Origin: Rhodanobacter glycinis
GTDB taxonomy: Bacteria; Pseudomonadota; Gammaproteobacteria; Xanthomonadales; Rhodanobacteraceae
NCBI RefSeq assembly: GCF_900114325.1
Contig: NZ_FOSR01000005.1
Span: 186,001-250,000 of the forward strand
Direction: 5' to 3'
DNA: 64,000 nucleotides
The translations under genes and the position numbers were made by a program. Under the pieces are notes generated by a model. It searched no databases. It was not told the DNA's origin and saw only the letters and a program-made list of their open reading frames with translations. Positions within the stretch are counted from its first letter, which is position 1, and each line of letters begins with the position of its first letter. Positions 52,787 to 60,900 of the stretch are shown here, one piece after another.

Positions 52787-54925
52787 ATGGCGCAAGCTCC
52801 CTCCATCGCGAAGCCGGACCTGTTGTCGTGGCATGCCCGCGCCGGGGCCGTGCCGGCCGTGTTGGCGGAGGCGCTGGAGCTGTGCCAGGCAAGCGCGGTG
52901 AACCAGCCCGAATGCGTGGACGTGCTGGACCTGCTGGCGATGCTCGGCTGCGATGCGCAGACCCAGGCGGCGGCGCTGTGGTTCGCGCTGGCGCAGGTCG
53001 AGCCGGCGCGCTGGGATGCTGTCGCATCGGCGTTGCCGGAGGACCTGCGCCGCCTGGTGGAGGGCCAGCGGGCGGCGGAGAAGGTCTGGGCGCTGCATGC
53101 GCAACGCAGTGCCGATGGCGGTTCGGAAGGCCTGCGCCGCCTGTTGCTGGCGATCATTCGCGACTTGCGCGTGGTGTTCGTGCTGCTGGCGCGCCAGTTG
53201 GCGAAGATGCGTGCCGCCGCCGCGTTGCCCGAGGACGAACGACAGGCGCTGGCGCGACTGACCCGCGATATCCACGCGCCGCTGGCCAATCGTCTCGGCA
53301 TCTGGCAGTTGAAGTGGGAGCTGGAAGACCTGGCGTTCCGCTTCCTGCAGCCGGATGTCTATCGTCGCATCGCGAAGCTGCTGGATGAACGCCGCACCGA
53401 CCGCGAAACCTTCATCCACGAGTCGCTGGACGAACTGGGCAAGGCGCTGGCGGACGCCGGTATTCGCGCCGAGCTGGCCGGTCGTCCCAAGCACATCTAT
53501 TCCATCTGGAAGAAGATGCAGAAAAAGGGGCTGGAGTTCAGCGAGCTGTACGACATCCGCGCGGTGCGCGTGCTGGTCGACAACGTGGCCGACTGTTACG
53601 CCGCACTGGGCGTGGTGCACACGTTGTGGCCACACCTGCCGCGCGAGTTCGACGATTACCTGGCACGTCCCAAGGGCAACGGTTATCGCTCGCTGCACAC
53701 TGCGGTGATCGGTCCGCGCGGCAAGACGCTGGAAGTGCAGATCCGCACCCACGACATGCATCGCGCCAACGAGCTGGGCGTGGCCGCGCACTGGCGCTAC
53801 AAGGAAGGCGGCAACGGCGACGCCGAGTTCGAGGCCAAGATCGCCTGGATGCGCAAGCTGCTGGACGCGCGCGCCGAGGATGAGAGTGGTGCGCTGGCGG
53901 CCGATCTGAAGACCGAGCTGCTGGAAGATCGCGTCTACCTGCTCACGCCCAAGGGCGAGGTGTTCGACCTGCCGCACGGCGCCACCGTGCTGGACTTCGC
54001 CTACCACGTGCACACCGAGGTGGGTCATCGCTGCCGCGGGGCGAAGGTCAATGGCCGCATCGTGCCGCTGACCTTCCAGCCGGTCAGTGGCGATCGCGTG
54101 GAAATCCTTACCGCCAAGCTGGCCGAGCCCAGCCGCGACTGGCTCTCGCCGCATCACGGCTACCTCAACACGAATCGCGCGCGGGAAAAGGCGCGCGTAT
54201 GGTTCCGGCGCAGCGCACAGGACGCCAACCTCGCCGCTGGTCGCGCCTTGTTCGAGCGCGAGCTGAAGCGCCTGGCGCTGCCCGAGGCGGACATCACGCG
54301 GCTGCCGGCGCAGTTCCATCTGAAGACGCACGACGAACTGCTGGTGGCGCTGGCGCTGGGCGAGATCACCGCCGGCCAGATCGCACGCGTCCTGCTGGAG
54401 GCCACCCAGCCGGCACCGGAAATCACCCAGTCAGCGGCGCCGGTCACTTCGCGACACCATGTGCTCGACCACACCGCGCTCAGCATCGAAGGCGTCGGCA
54501 ACCTGCTCACCACGCTGGCGCGTTGCTGCCAGCCGTTGCCCGGCGATGAAGTGCGCGGCTACATCACCAAGGGGCGCGGCGTGTCGGTGCATCGCGCCGA
54601 TTGCGCCAGCCTGGCGCGGCTGGCCCGGCGCGAACCGGACCGGGTGATCGAGGTGAGCTGGGGCCGTGCCGCAGTGCAGGCATACGAGGTGGACATCGAA
54701 TTGCGTGGCTACGAACGCAAGGGCCTGCAGAAAGACGTGGCCAGCGTCATCAGCAACGCCAGCGTGGGCATCATCGCCTCGTCCAGCCGGCTGTTCACCC
54801 GCAGCGGCGAAGTGGAGATGCGCTTCACCCTGCGCGTGCGCGACTACGAGCAACTCTCCACCTTGCTGGACCGGCTGGTGGCCTTGCCCAATATCGTGGA
54901 TGCACGGCGCATCGGTGCCCGTTGA
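52787..54925 (+). CDS. relA: GTP pyrophosphokinase RelA (synthetase-only (p)ppGpp enzyme)
   Basis: The 712-residue enzyme makes (p)ppGpp on stalled ribosomes in amino-acid starvation. The N-terminal hydrolase region has lost the HD residues (AAALWFALAQVEPARWD in place of the AAxLHDVxED block), so it cannot hydrolyse ppGpp. The synthetase domain has GRPKHIYSIWKKMQ, ELYDIRAVRVLV and the acidic EFDDYLARPKGNGYRSLHTA motif (E287 region) that marks RelA, as opposed to the RxKD of bifunctional Rel/SpoT. TGS (VYLLTPKGEVFDLPHGATVL), the zinc-finger-like region with CCQPLPGDEVRG and a C-terminal ACT domain follow. ATG 52787 has an AAGGA-like box upstream and a TAGAAT -10 candidate at 52751-52756. Confidence 0.95.
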   Translation: MAQAPSIAKPDLLSWHARAGAVPAVLAEALELCQASAVNQPECVDVLDLLAMLGCDAQTQAAALWFALAQVEPARWDAVASALPEDLRRLVEGQRAAEKVWALHAQRSADGGSEGLRRLLLAIIRDLRVVFVLLARQLAKMRAAAALPEDERQALARLTRDIHAPLANRLGIWQLKWELEDLAFRFLQPDVYRRIAKLLDERRTDRETFIHESLDELGKALADAGIRAELAGRPKHIYSIWKKMQKKGLEFSELYDIRAVRVLVDNVADCYAALGVVHTLWPHLPREFDDYLARPKGNGYRSLHTAVIGPRGKTLEVQIRTHDMHRANELGVAAHWRYKEGGNGDAEFEAKIAWMRKLLDARAEDESGALAADLKTELLEDRVYLLTPKGEVFDLPHGATVLDFAYHVHTEVGHRCRGAKVNGRIVPLTFQPVSGDRVEILTAKLAEPSRDWLSPHHGYLNTNRAREKARVWFRRSAQDANLAAGRALFERELKRLALPEADITRLPAQFHLKTHDELLVALALGEITAGQIARVLLEATQPAPEITQSAAPVTSRHHVLDHTALSIEGVGNLLTTLARCCQPLPGDEVRGYITKGRGVSVHRADCASLARLARREPDRVIEVSWGRAAVQAYEVDIELRGYERKGLQKDVASVISNASVGIIASSSRLFTRSGEVEMRFTLRVRDYEQLSTLLDRLVALPNIVDARRIGAR

Positions 54926-55092
54926 GCCACCGGCGGGGCGTCGCGGCGGAACCGATGCCCGCGGTGGCGGTCACAACGCGTGCAAGCTTCAAGGCTGGCC
55001 GGCAGTTGAACGCAGCAACCTTCGGCGCGGGCGCGCCGGCGGGGCGATGTTAAGCTCCCGTGCTTGAACCAGACGGCTTTTCAAGTGAATCC

Positions 55093-56784
55093 ATGAGCGG
55101 ACATCGCGACCCGCACGCACCCGGCCCGCAAGGCCGTACCGAACCGAAGCTGGGTGATCTCGATCATCTGGACGGCCCGCCGCCGCCCGCGCACGACGGT
55201 TTGCCGCCGTTGTCGGTGGAGCCGGAGCATCGCCGCGCCGCCGCGCCGGCGAAAAAAATGCCGCGCGAGCGTCGCCGCGGCTGGCTGGTTCCTCTGTTCG
55301 CGCTGGTGCTGCTGGCGCTGATCGTGGTGCTCTGGCTCAACCAGGGCAACCTGCGCGCACTGATTCCGCGCACCGATTTCGATGGCGTGCTGCATCGCGC
55401 CGATGTCGCCCTGCAGGAAGGGCATCTGGATGGCACCGATGGCACCAGCGCCCGTGAATTGTTCGAGGCGGCGCGTGCGCTGGAGCCGGACAATGACCGC
55501 GCACTCAACGGCCTGCACGAAGTCGGCGAGGCCGAAGTGGCACGCGCCGATGCCTCGCTGCAGGCCGGCAAACTCGACGAGGCCGATCAGGCCCTTACCG
55601 CCGCACGCGAATTGCTCGGCGGCGGCAGTGACGTGGATCGGCTGACCCAGGCACTGGCCAAGGCGCGTGGCGCCAACGGGCAGGGCGATGCGCTGATCGA
55701 ACAGGCGCAGCAGGCCTTCGCCGCCGGCAAGCTGGATGGTCCGGATGGCGCGGGCCCGTTGTACCAGCGCGCGCTGGCCAGCGGTTCCAACCATGCGGTG
55801 GCCAAGCATGGCCTCGACCAGGTCGGTGGCGCCTTGGCCGCGCAGGCGCGCAAGGCGCTGGCCGCGGGCAACCAAGCGGCGGCCAACGATCTGATCGGCC
55901 GGCTGGCTGCGCTGCTGCCGAACTATGGCGAGCTTCCGTCGTTGCGCGCGGCGCAAACGCAGCTGCGCCAGCAGTCCGATGCCGCGCTGGCCGCCGACCT
56001 GCAGCAAGGCCAGGACGCCTTGCGTGCCGGCAACATCACCGGTACCGGCGACGACACCGCGCTGGCGCACTTCAAGGCGGCGCTGGCGATCGATCCGGAC
56101 AATGCACAGGCCAAGGCCGGCCTGGGCCAGGTGGCCGCCGCGCTGGTGGTGCAGGCCAATGCCGCCATCGACGGTGGCGACAACGCGCAGGCGAAGCAAT
56201 TGCTTGACCAGGCCGCCGTATTGGCGCCGAAATCGGCCGACCTGCTGGCTGCGCGCTCGCGGCTTGGCGCGGCTCCCGCGCCCGCACCGGCGTCGGCCGA
56301 CGGTGCCGCCGATGCCGGCATGACACCCGCGCAACTCAGCCCGCAGCAGAATGCCAAGGTGGCCGAGCTGGTAAGGCGTGCGAAAGCCGCCGCGGCACAG
56401 GGCGAGATCATGGCGCCGCCGGGCGACTGCGCCTACGACCTGTACCGCAGCGCGCTGGCCATCAACGGCAATGACGCGGCGGCACGTGCCGGCCTGCAGG
56501 CCCTGCCGGCACTGGTCTCGAACCAGTTCGGGCAGGCCATGGCCGGCGGCAACCTGGGCCGTGCCGGCAACCTGCTTTCCACGCTGGACAATCTTTCGCC
56601 GGGCGATGCCAGCCTGTCGCCGTTGCGCCAGCGGCTCGCCGGCGCCTGGCTGGACCAGGCCCAGCGCCAGCTCGACAGCGGCGACCGCAGCGGTGCCGCG
56701 CAATCGCTGGAACAGGCGCGCAAGCTGGCGCCGAACCATCCGCGGGTGCAGGAGCTGACCGAACGCATGCAGGGCGGTACATGA
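55093..56784 (+). CDS. Membrane-anchored TPR protein
   Basis: The 563-residue protein has a Pro-rich cytoplasmic N-terminus (about 1-60), one membrane helix (about 65-88, WLVPLFALVLLALIVVLWL) and an extended alpha-solenoid of TPR-like units rich in Ala and Asp/Gly: ARELFEAARALEPDNDRALN, ADQALTAARELLGGGSDVD, LAHFKAALAIDPDNAQAK, AKQLLDQAAVLAPKSAD. The tail ends with AAQSLEQARKLAPNHPRVQE. It likely scaffolds proteins in the periplasm. ATG 55093 was preferred to 55060. The next gene overlaps by ATGA. No enzymatic signature. Confidence 0.85.
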   Translation: MSGHRDPHAPGPQGRTEPKLGDLDHLDGPPPPAHDGLPPLSVEPEHRRAAAPAKKMPRERRRGWLVPLFALVLLALIVVLWLNQGNLRALIPRTDFDGVLHRADVALQEGHLDGTDGTSARELFEAARALEPDNDRALNGLHEVGEAEVARADASLQAGKLDEADQALTAARELLGGGSDVDRLTQALAKARGANGQGDALIEQAQQAFAAGKLDGPDGAGPLYQRALASGSNHAVAKHGLDQVGGALAAQARKALAAGNQAAANDLIGRLAALLPNYGELPSLRAAQTQLRQQSDAALAADLQQGQDALRAGNITGTGDDTALAHFKAALAIDPDNAQAKAGLGQVAAALVVQANAAIDGGDNAQAKQLLDQAAVLAPKSADLLAARSRLGAAPAPAPASADGAADAGMTPAQLSPQQNAKVAELVRRAKAAAAQGEIMAPPGDCAYDLYRSALAINGNDAAARAGLQALPALVSNQFGQAMAGGNLGRAGNLLSTLDNLSPGDASLSPLRQRLAGAWLDQAQRQLDSGDRSGAAQSLEQARKLAPNHPRVQELTERMQGGT

Positions 56785-57632
56785 CCGTCCTGGTTTTCGG
56801 GGGCAGCAGCCAGATTGGCCATTTCCTGTTGCCGGCGTTGTGCGAACGCGGCGAACCGGTACTGGCGTTGAGCCGCCAACCGCGTGACGCGCAGGCCGGG
56901 CTGGACTGGATCGAAGGGCAACTGCCCGATGCCGTGCCGGCGGTGAAGGATGTTTCCGCCATCATCAGCTTCGGCCCGCTGCAGCCGTTCGCCGACTGGC
57001 TGGCGCAGGCCCCGCTGCCGCTGGCGCCGCGCGTGATTGCCACCAGCTCGATGAGCGCGGAGACCAAGCGCGCTTCCCCGGTGCCGGCCGAGCGTGCCAT
57101 CTCGCAGCAACTGCGCGATGGCGAAACCGCGCTGGCCGCCGCCTGCGCGCGGCATGGCTGCGCCTGGACGGTGCTGCGGCCCACCCTGATCTACGGCGCC
57201 GGACTGGACAAGAGCCTGACCCCGATCGCCCGCCGGGCCTCGCGCACGCGACTGTTTCCGCTGCCGGCCGGGCACGGCTTGCGCCAGCCGGTGCATGCCG
57301 CGGATATCGCGCTGGCCGTGCTGGCAGCGCTGGACGTGGCGTCATCGGCCGGTCGCGTGCTGTCGCTGGGCGGTGGCGAACGGTTGCCGGCGGCCGACAT
57401 GTTTGCCCGCGTGCGCCGAAGCCTGCCGGTGGCTACCGTACCGCTGCCGCTGCCGGCGTGGCTGCTGCGCGGCGCCCGGCGCGTGCTGCCCCGGCTGGCC
57501 GGTCCGATGGGGCGACTGGAATCGGACCTGGTGGCGGACAACACGGAGCTGACCCGCCTGCTTGGCGTGACGCCGCGGCCGTTCCGTCCCGATGCCGACT
57601 GCTGGCAATCGCCGCCTTCGGTTCGATCCTGA
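56781..57632 (+). CDS. NAD(P)-binding epimerase/dehydratase-like protein
   Basis: The 283-residue protein opens with a Rossmann turn LVFGGSSQIGHFLLPALCERG (G-x2-x-x-G), and has ATSSMSAETKRASPVPAERA and RPTLIYGAGLDKSLTPIARRA in the positions of NAD-dependent epimerase or atypical SDR proteins. The catalytic YxxxK is not evident, which suggests a binding or reductase-like role rather than classical epimerisation. ATG 56781 overlaps the TPR protein's stop by 4 nt, so the two genes are coupled. It is 91 nt upstream of mrcB and may be part of the same transcript. Confidence 0.8.
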   Translation: MTVLVFGGSSQIGHFLLPALCERGEPVLALSRQPRDAQAGLDWIEGQLPDAVPAVKDVSAIISFGPLQPFADWLAQAPLPLAPRVIATSSMSAETKRASPVPAERAISQQLRDGETALAAACARHGCAWTVLRPTLIYGAGLDKSLTPIARRASRTRLFPLPAGHGLRQPVHAADIALAVLAALDVASSAGRVLSLGGGERLPAADMFARVRRSLPVATVPLPLPAWLLRGARRVLPRLAGPMGRLESDLVADNTELTRLLGVTPRPFRPDADCWQSPPSVRS

Positions 57633-57723
57633 GTGATCGGCGCGACGGGGACATCGGCGTCATGCAGCCACGATTGCCACGATTTCCGCCCCGCTTCGCC
57701 CGGGTCTTGCCCGCGTCGCACGG

Positions 57724-60123
57724 GTGGCATTCATCCGCGCGCCGGGTAGGTGGTCCTATGATCGAGTTGTTGTCTCACCGGATATCCCCACGTTGGCCTT
57801 TCTGACCCGAACCCGAGCCGCCGTCCGCGCCAGCTGGCCGTGGCTGCGCGTTCCCTTCTGGATTGCCCTCGGCCTGTTCTTCGGCTTCCTGTTGCCGTAC
57901 ACGCTGGTACTCAACAAGCGCGTGCAGGATCGCTTCGAGGACTTGGTGTTCGCCGTGCCCACGCGCGTCTTCGCGCGGCCACTGCCGCTGGCGGCGGGCG
58001 AGCCGATGACATCGGCGGCGCTGAAGCTGGAGCTGACTTTCGCCGGTTACAGCGATGACGGCCACGGCGAGGTGCCGGGCAGTTGGACCAGCAAAGGCTC
58101 GACCTACGTGATTTCCTCACGCGGCTACGTCGATCCCGATGGTGGCGAGTTGCCCAAGCGCATTCGCGTGACGCTGGGCAAGGGCGATATCGCTTCGGTG
58201 CGCGACGCGGCCAGCAACAAGCCGATCAAGCTGACCCATCTCGATCCGGCACGCATCGCGACGGTGTACGGCGCCAAGCAGGTGGATCGCCGCATCGTGC
58301 ATCTGGCCGACGTGCCGCCGTTGCTGGTCAGCGGCCTACAGGCGGTGGAAGACCGCAGCTTCAAGAACAACATCGGCATCGATTTCACGGCGATCCTGCG
58401 TGCGGCCTTCGCCGATCTGCGCGCGGGGCATTCGGTGCAGGGTGCCTCGACGCTGACCCAGCAACTGGTGCGCAACCTGTTCCTGAGCCGGCGCCAGACC
58501 TTCACGCGCAAGTTCAACGAAGCGCTGATGTCGATCCTGCTGGACTTCCACTACAGCAAGGGCCGCATCCTCGAGGCTTACGTCAACGAGGTGTTCCTCG
58601 GCCAGCAGGGCAACCAGGCGGTGCACGGCTTCGCGGCGGCCTCGGAGTTCTACTTCGGTCGCCGGCTGCAGGATTTGCGTCCGCAGGAAATCGCCATGCT
58701 GGTCGGCATGGTGAAGGGGCCGAGCTACTACGATCCGCGTCGCTATCCGAAGCGTGCGCTGGCGCGTCGCAACCTGGTGCTGCAGGTGTTCGCCACCACC
58801 GGGTTGCTGACCCCGGCGCAGTCCCAGGCCGCGCAGGCGACGCCGCTGGATCTGGTCAGCAACGGCCAGTTGCCGCACAACCGCTTCCCGGCCTTCATGC
58901 AGCTGGTACGCGCGCAGATCACCAACGATTTCGACGGGGATACCTTGCGCAAGGGCGGCCTGTCGATCTACACCACACTCGATCCGGCCGCGCAGCTGTA
59001 TTCGGAGCAGGCCATCGACCAGACGATGAAGAGCCTGGGCAAGCGTGCCAACGGCGTGCAGGCGGCCGGCGTGGTCACCGACTCGCAAACCGGCAGCGTG
59101 TTGGCCGTGGTTGGCAGTCGCACGCCGGGCGACCAGGGTTTCAACCGTGCGCTGGATGCGCGGCGGCCGATCGGCTCCACCATCAAGCCGTTCGTCTACC
59201 TGGTGGCGCTGACCAATCCCTCGCGCTGGAACCTGGCGACGGCGCTGGACGACAGCCCGATCAACCTGCGCCAGCCCGACGGCACGATGTGGACGCCGCA
59301 CAACGACGACAACCAGAGCCACGGCATGGTGCCGATGGTCGATGCGTTGGCGCATTCGTGGAACCTGGCCAGCATCCGCCTCGGCATGACCGTGGGCTTG
59401 TCGCGCATCCAGGCGTTCCTGAAATCGTTCGGGCTGGATGATGTCAGTCCCGGCCCGTCGCTGCTGATCGGTGCCATCGACCTGGCCCCGATCCAGGTGG
59501 CGCAGATGTACGAATACCTTGCCTCCGACGGTCACGCCCTGCCGCTGCTGGCGGTGCGTGGCGTGGTCGATGGCCATGGCCAGACCATCAAGCGTTATGA
59601 AGTGCGCAGCGGCAAGGGCGAATACCAGGAAGCGGTGCGCCTGATCACCTGGGCAATGCAGCAGGTGGCGGTGTACGGAACGGCGCATTCCATCGGCGAC
59701 TCGGGCCTGGCGTGGCTGCACGCTGCCGGCAAGACCGGCACCAGCAACCAGATGCGCGACAGCTGGTTTGCGGGCTTCACCGGCGACCGTCTGGCGGTGT
59801 TCTGGATGGGCCGCGACGACAACAAGCCGACCACGCTGTTCGGTGCCAGTGGCGCGCTGCGCGCCTGGCGTGACCTGTTCGCCAAATTGCCCACCGAGCC
59901 GCTGTCGCCCGCGCCGGGCCAGGGCCTGCAGATGGCCTGGATCAATCCTGCCGACGGCAAGCCCACCGAGCCGCAGTGCGAAGGCGCCAAGCAGGTGCCG
60001 GTGGTCGCCGGATCGCTGCCTGCCGATACCGAAGGCTGCTTCTGGCAGCGCATCGGCAACATGTTCGGTGGCGGGTCGAATACACCGGCTCCCGCTACAC
60101 CACCCGCTTCCGGAAACCCGTGA
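57724..60123 (+). CDS. mrcB: Penicillin-binding protein 1B (bifunctional transglycosylase/transpeptidase)
   Basis: This 799-residue class A PBP polymerises and cross-links peptidoglycan. A membrane anchor (about 42-66) is followed by a UB2H-like domain (about 80-185), the GT51 domain with AVEDRSFKNNIGIDF (catalytic Glu near 209) and GASTLTQQLVRNLFLS, and the transpeptidase domain with the active Ser in RPIGSTIKPF (near 485), AHSWN (second motif) and KTGTSNQMRDSWF (near 670). The start is uncertain: GTG 57724 is used, and TTG 57793 (23 codons in) would be nearer the usual PBP1b N-terminus. The next gene starts 2 nt after its stop. Confidence 0.94.
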   Translation: MAFIRAPGRWSYDRVVVSPDIPTLAFLTRTRAAVRASWPWLRVPFWIALGLFFGFLLPYTLVLNKRVQDRFEDLVFAVPTRVFARPLPLAAGEPMTSAALKLELTFAGYSDDGHGEVPGSWTSKGSTYVISSRGYVDPDGGELPKRIRVTLGKGDIASVRDAASNKPIKLTHLDPARIATVYGAKQVDRRIVHLADVPPLLVSGLQAVEDRSFKNNIGIDFTAILRAAFADLRAGHSVQGASTLTQQLVRNLFLSRRQTFTRKFNEALMSILLDFHYSKGRILEAYVNEVFLGQQGNQAVHGFAAASEFYFGRRLQDLRPQEIAMLVGMVKGPSYYDPRRYPKRALARRNLVLQVFATTGLLTPAQSQAAQATPLDLVSNGQLPHNRFPAFMQLVRAQITNDFDGDTLRKGGLSIYTTLDPAAQLYSEQAIDQTMKSLGKRANGVQAAGVVTDSQTGSVLAVVGSRTPGDQGFNRALDARRPIGSTIKPFVYLVALTNPSRWNLATALDDSPINLRQPDGTMWTPHNDDNQSHGMVPMVDALAHSWNLASIRLGMTVGLSRIQAFLKSFGLDDVSPGPSLLIGAIDLAPIQVAQMYEYLASDGHALPLLAVRGVVDGHGQTIKRYEVRSGKGEYQEAVRLITWAMQQVAVYGTAHSIGDSGLAWLHAAGKTGTSNQMRDSWFAGFTGDRLAVFWMGRDDNKPTTLFGASGALRAWRDLFAKLPTEPLSPAPGQGLQMAWINPADGKPTEPQCEGAKQVPVVAGSLPADTEGCFWQRIGNMFGGGSNTPAPATPPASGNP

Positions 60124-60125
60124 TC

Positions 60126-60665
60126 ATGTCGAGTCGTACGCTGCGTCGATCCCTTGAATTCTTGATGGTCGCGAGCGGCACTTGCCTGCTGGCTGCGTGC
60201 GTGACACCGAGCGCGCCACACCGCGAGGCATCGGTGCCGGTGCCATCGAATGTGCAAATGGTGCAGGCGATCCGTGCGGCGGGCGCGCGCGAGCAGTCGG
60301 TGATCAATGTCGATCCGCTGCGCAGTCCCGGGGTGATGTCACTGCGCGATGCCGCGCGCAGCGATGAAGCGAGCGGCCACTATGCCGATGCCGCCAGCAA
60401 GCTCGACCAGGCGTTGAAACTCAGCGTCAATGCACCCGACCTGTTGCAGGATCGCGCCGAGGCGGCGGTCTATCTCGGCGATTACGCCACCGCCGAACGG
60501 CTGGCGCGGCAGTCATGGTCGCTCGGCCCCAAGCTCGGGCCGTTGTGCGCACGCAACTGGCAGACCGTGGTGGAACTGCGCCTGCACGCCGGCGACGCGG
60601 CCGGGGCTGCGACCGCGCGCCAACAGCTTGCGACCTGCCACAAGCCCGACGTGTCGCGTTTCTGA
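60126..60665 (+). CDS. lpoP: TPR lipoprotein, candidate LpoP-type activator of PBP1b
   Basis: The 179-residue protein starts with a lipoprotein signal (lipobox LAAC; Cys at about residue 25), then a flexible Pro/Ser-rich stretch, then two to three TPR units: RSDEASGHYADAASKLDQAL, QDRAEAAVYLGDYATAERLA, VVELRLHAGDAAGAATARQQ. This plan, and a position 2 nt behind mrcB, is that of LpoP, the TPR outer-membrane lipoprotein that activates PBP1b in Pseudomonas. The functional assignment is inference from plan and position. Two cysteines (ARNWQ region LCARN and TCHK) may form a disulphide. ATG 60126 decides the start. Confidence 0.8.
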   Translation: MSSRTLRRSLEFLMVASGTCLLAACVTPSAPHREASVPVPSNVQMVQAIRAAGAREQSVINVDPLRSPGVMSLRDAARSDEASGHYADAASKLDQALKLSVNAPDLLQDRAEAAVYLGDYATAERLARQSWSLGPKLGPLCARNWQTVVELRLHAGDAAGAATARQQLATCHKPDVSRF

Positions 60666-60718
60666 GAGCCCGTTCAACATCCTGTTCACCCCTCATCTTT
60701 TGCGAAGCAGACGCGGAC

Positions 60719-60799
60719 TTGGAGCCCGCTCGCGGGCGATGCTTTTGCGGCATGACGTCCGCAAGCCTGAAAAGCATCGCGACTGAAGCTGCTCCTGCC
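60719..60799. repeat. REP-type inverted repeat pair, copy 3 (decayed)
   Basis: GGAGCCCGCTCGCGGGCGAT with GCTTTT (60721-60746) faces AAAAGCATCGCGACTGAAGC and TGCTCCTGCC (60770-60799). The inner 12 nt pair well; the outer parts have diverged, the right arm reading GACTGAAGC instead of the GCGAGCGGG expected. It ends 100 nt upstream of the yoaA start. Confidence 0.75.
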
Positions 60800-60900
60800 G
60801 GTGGAACGTGCGCTTGTTGGGGAAAAGTCCTGGATGGGCCGCGTGGCTCGGGTGGCTGGCCTGGTTTCACGTAGCGACGCCACTCGGCGATACTTGCCGG

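Noticed and set aside
57724-57792. N-terminal 23 codons of mrcB as part of the protein
   Set aside because: Not fully rejected: GTG 57724 is retained for completeness, but the segment does not look like PBP1b and TTG 57793 may be the real start.
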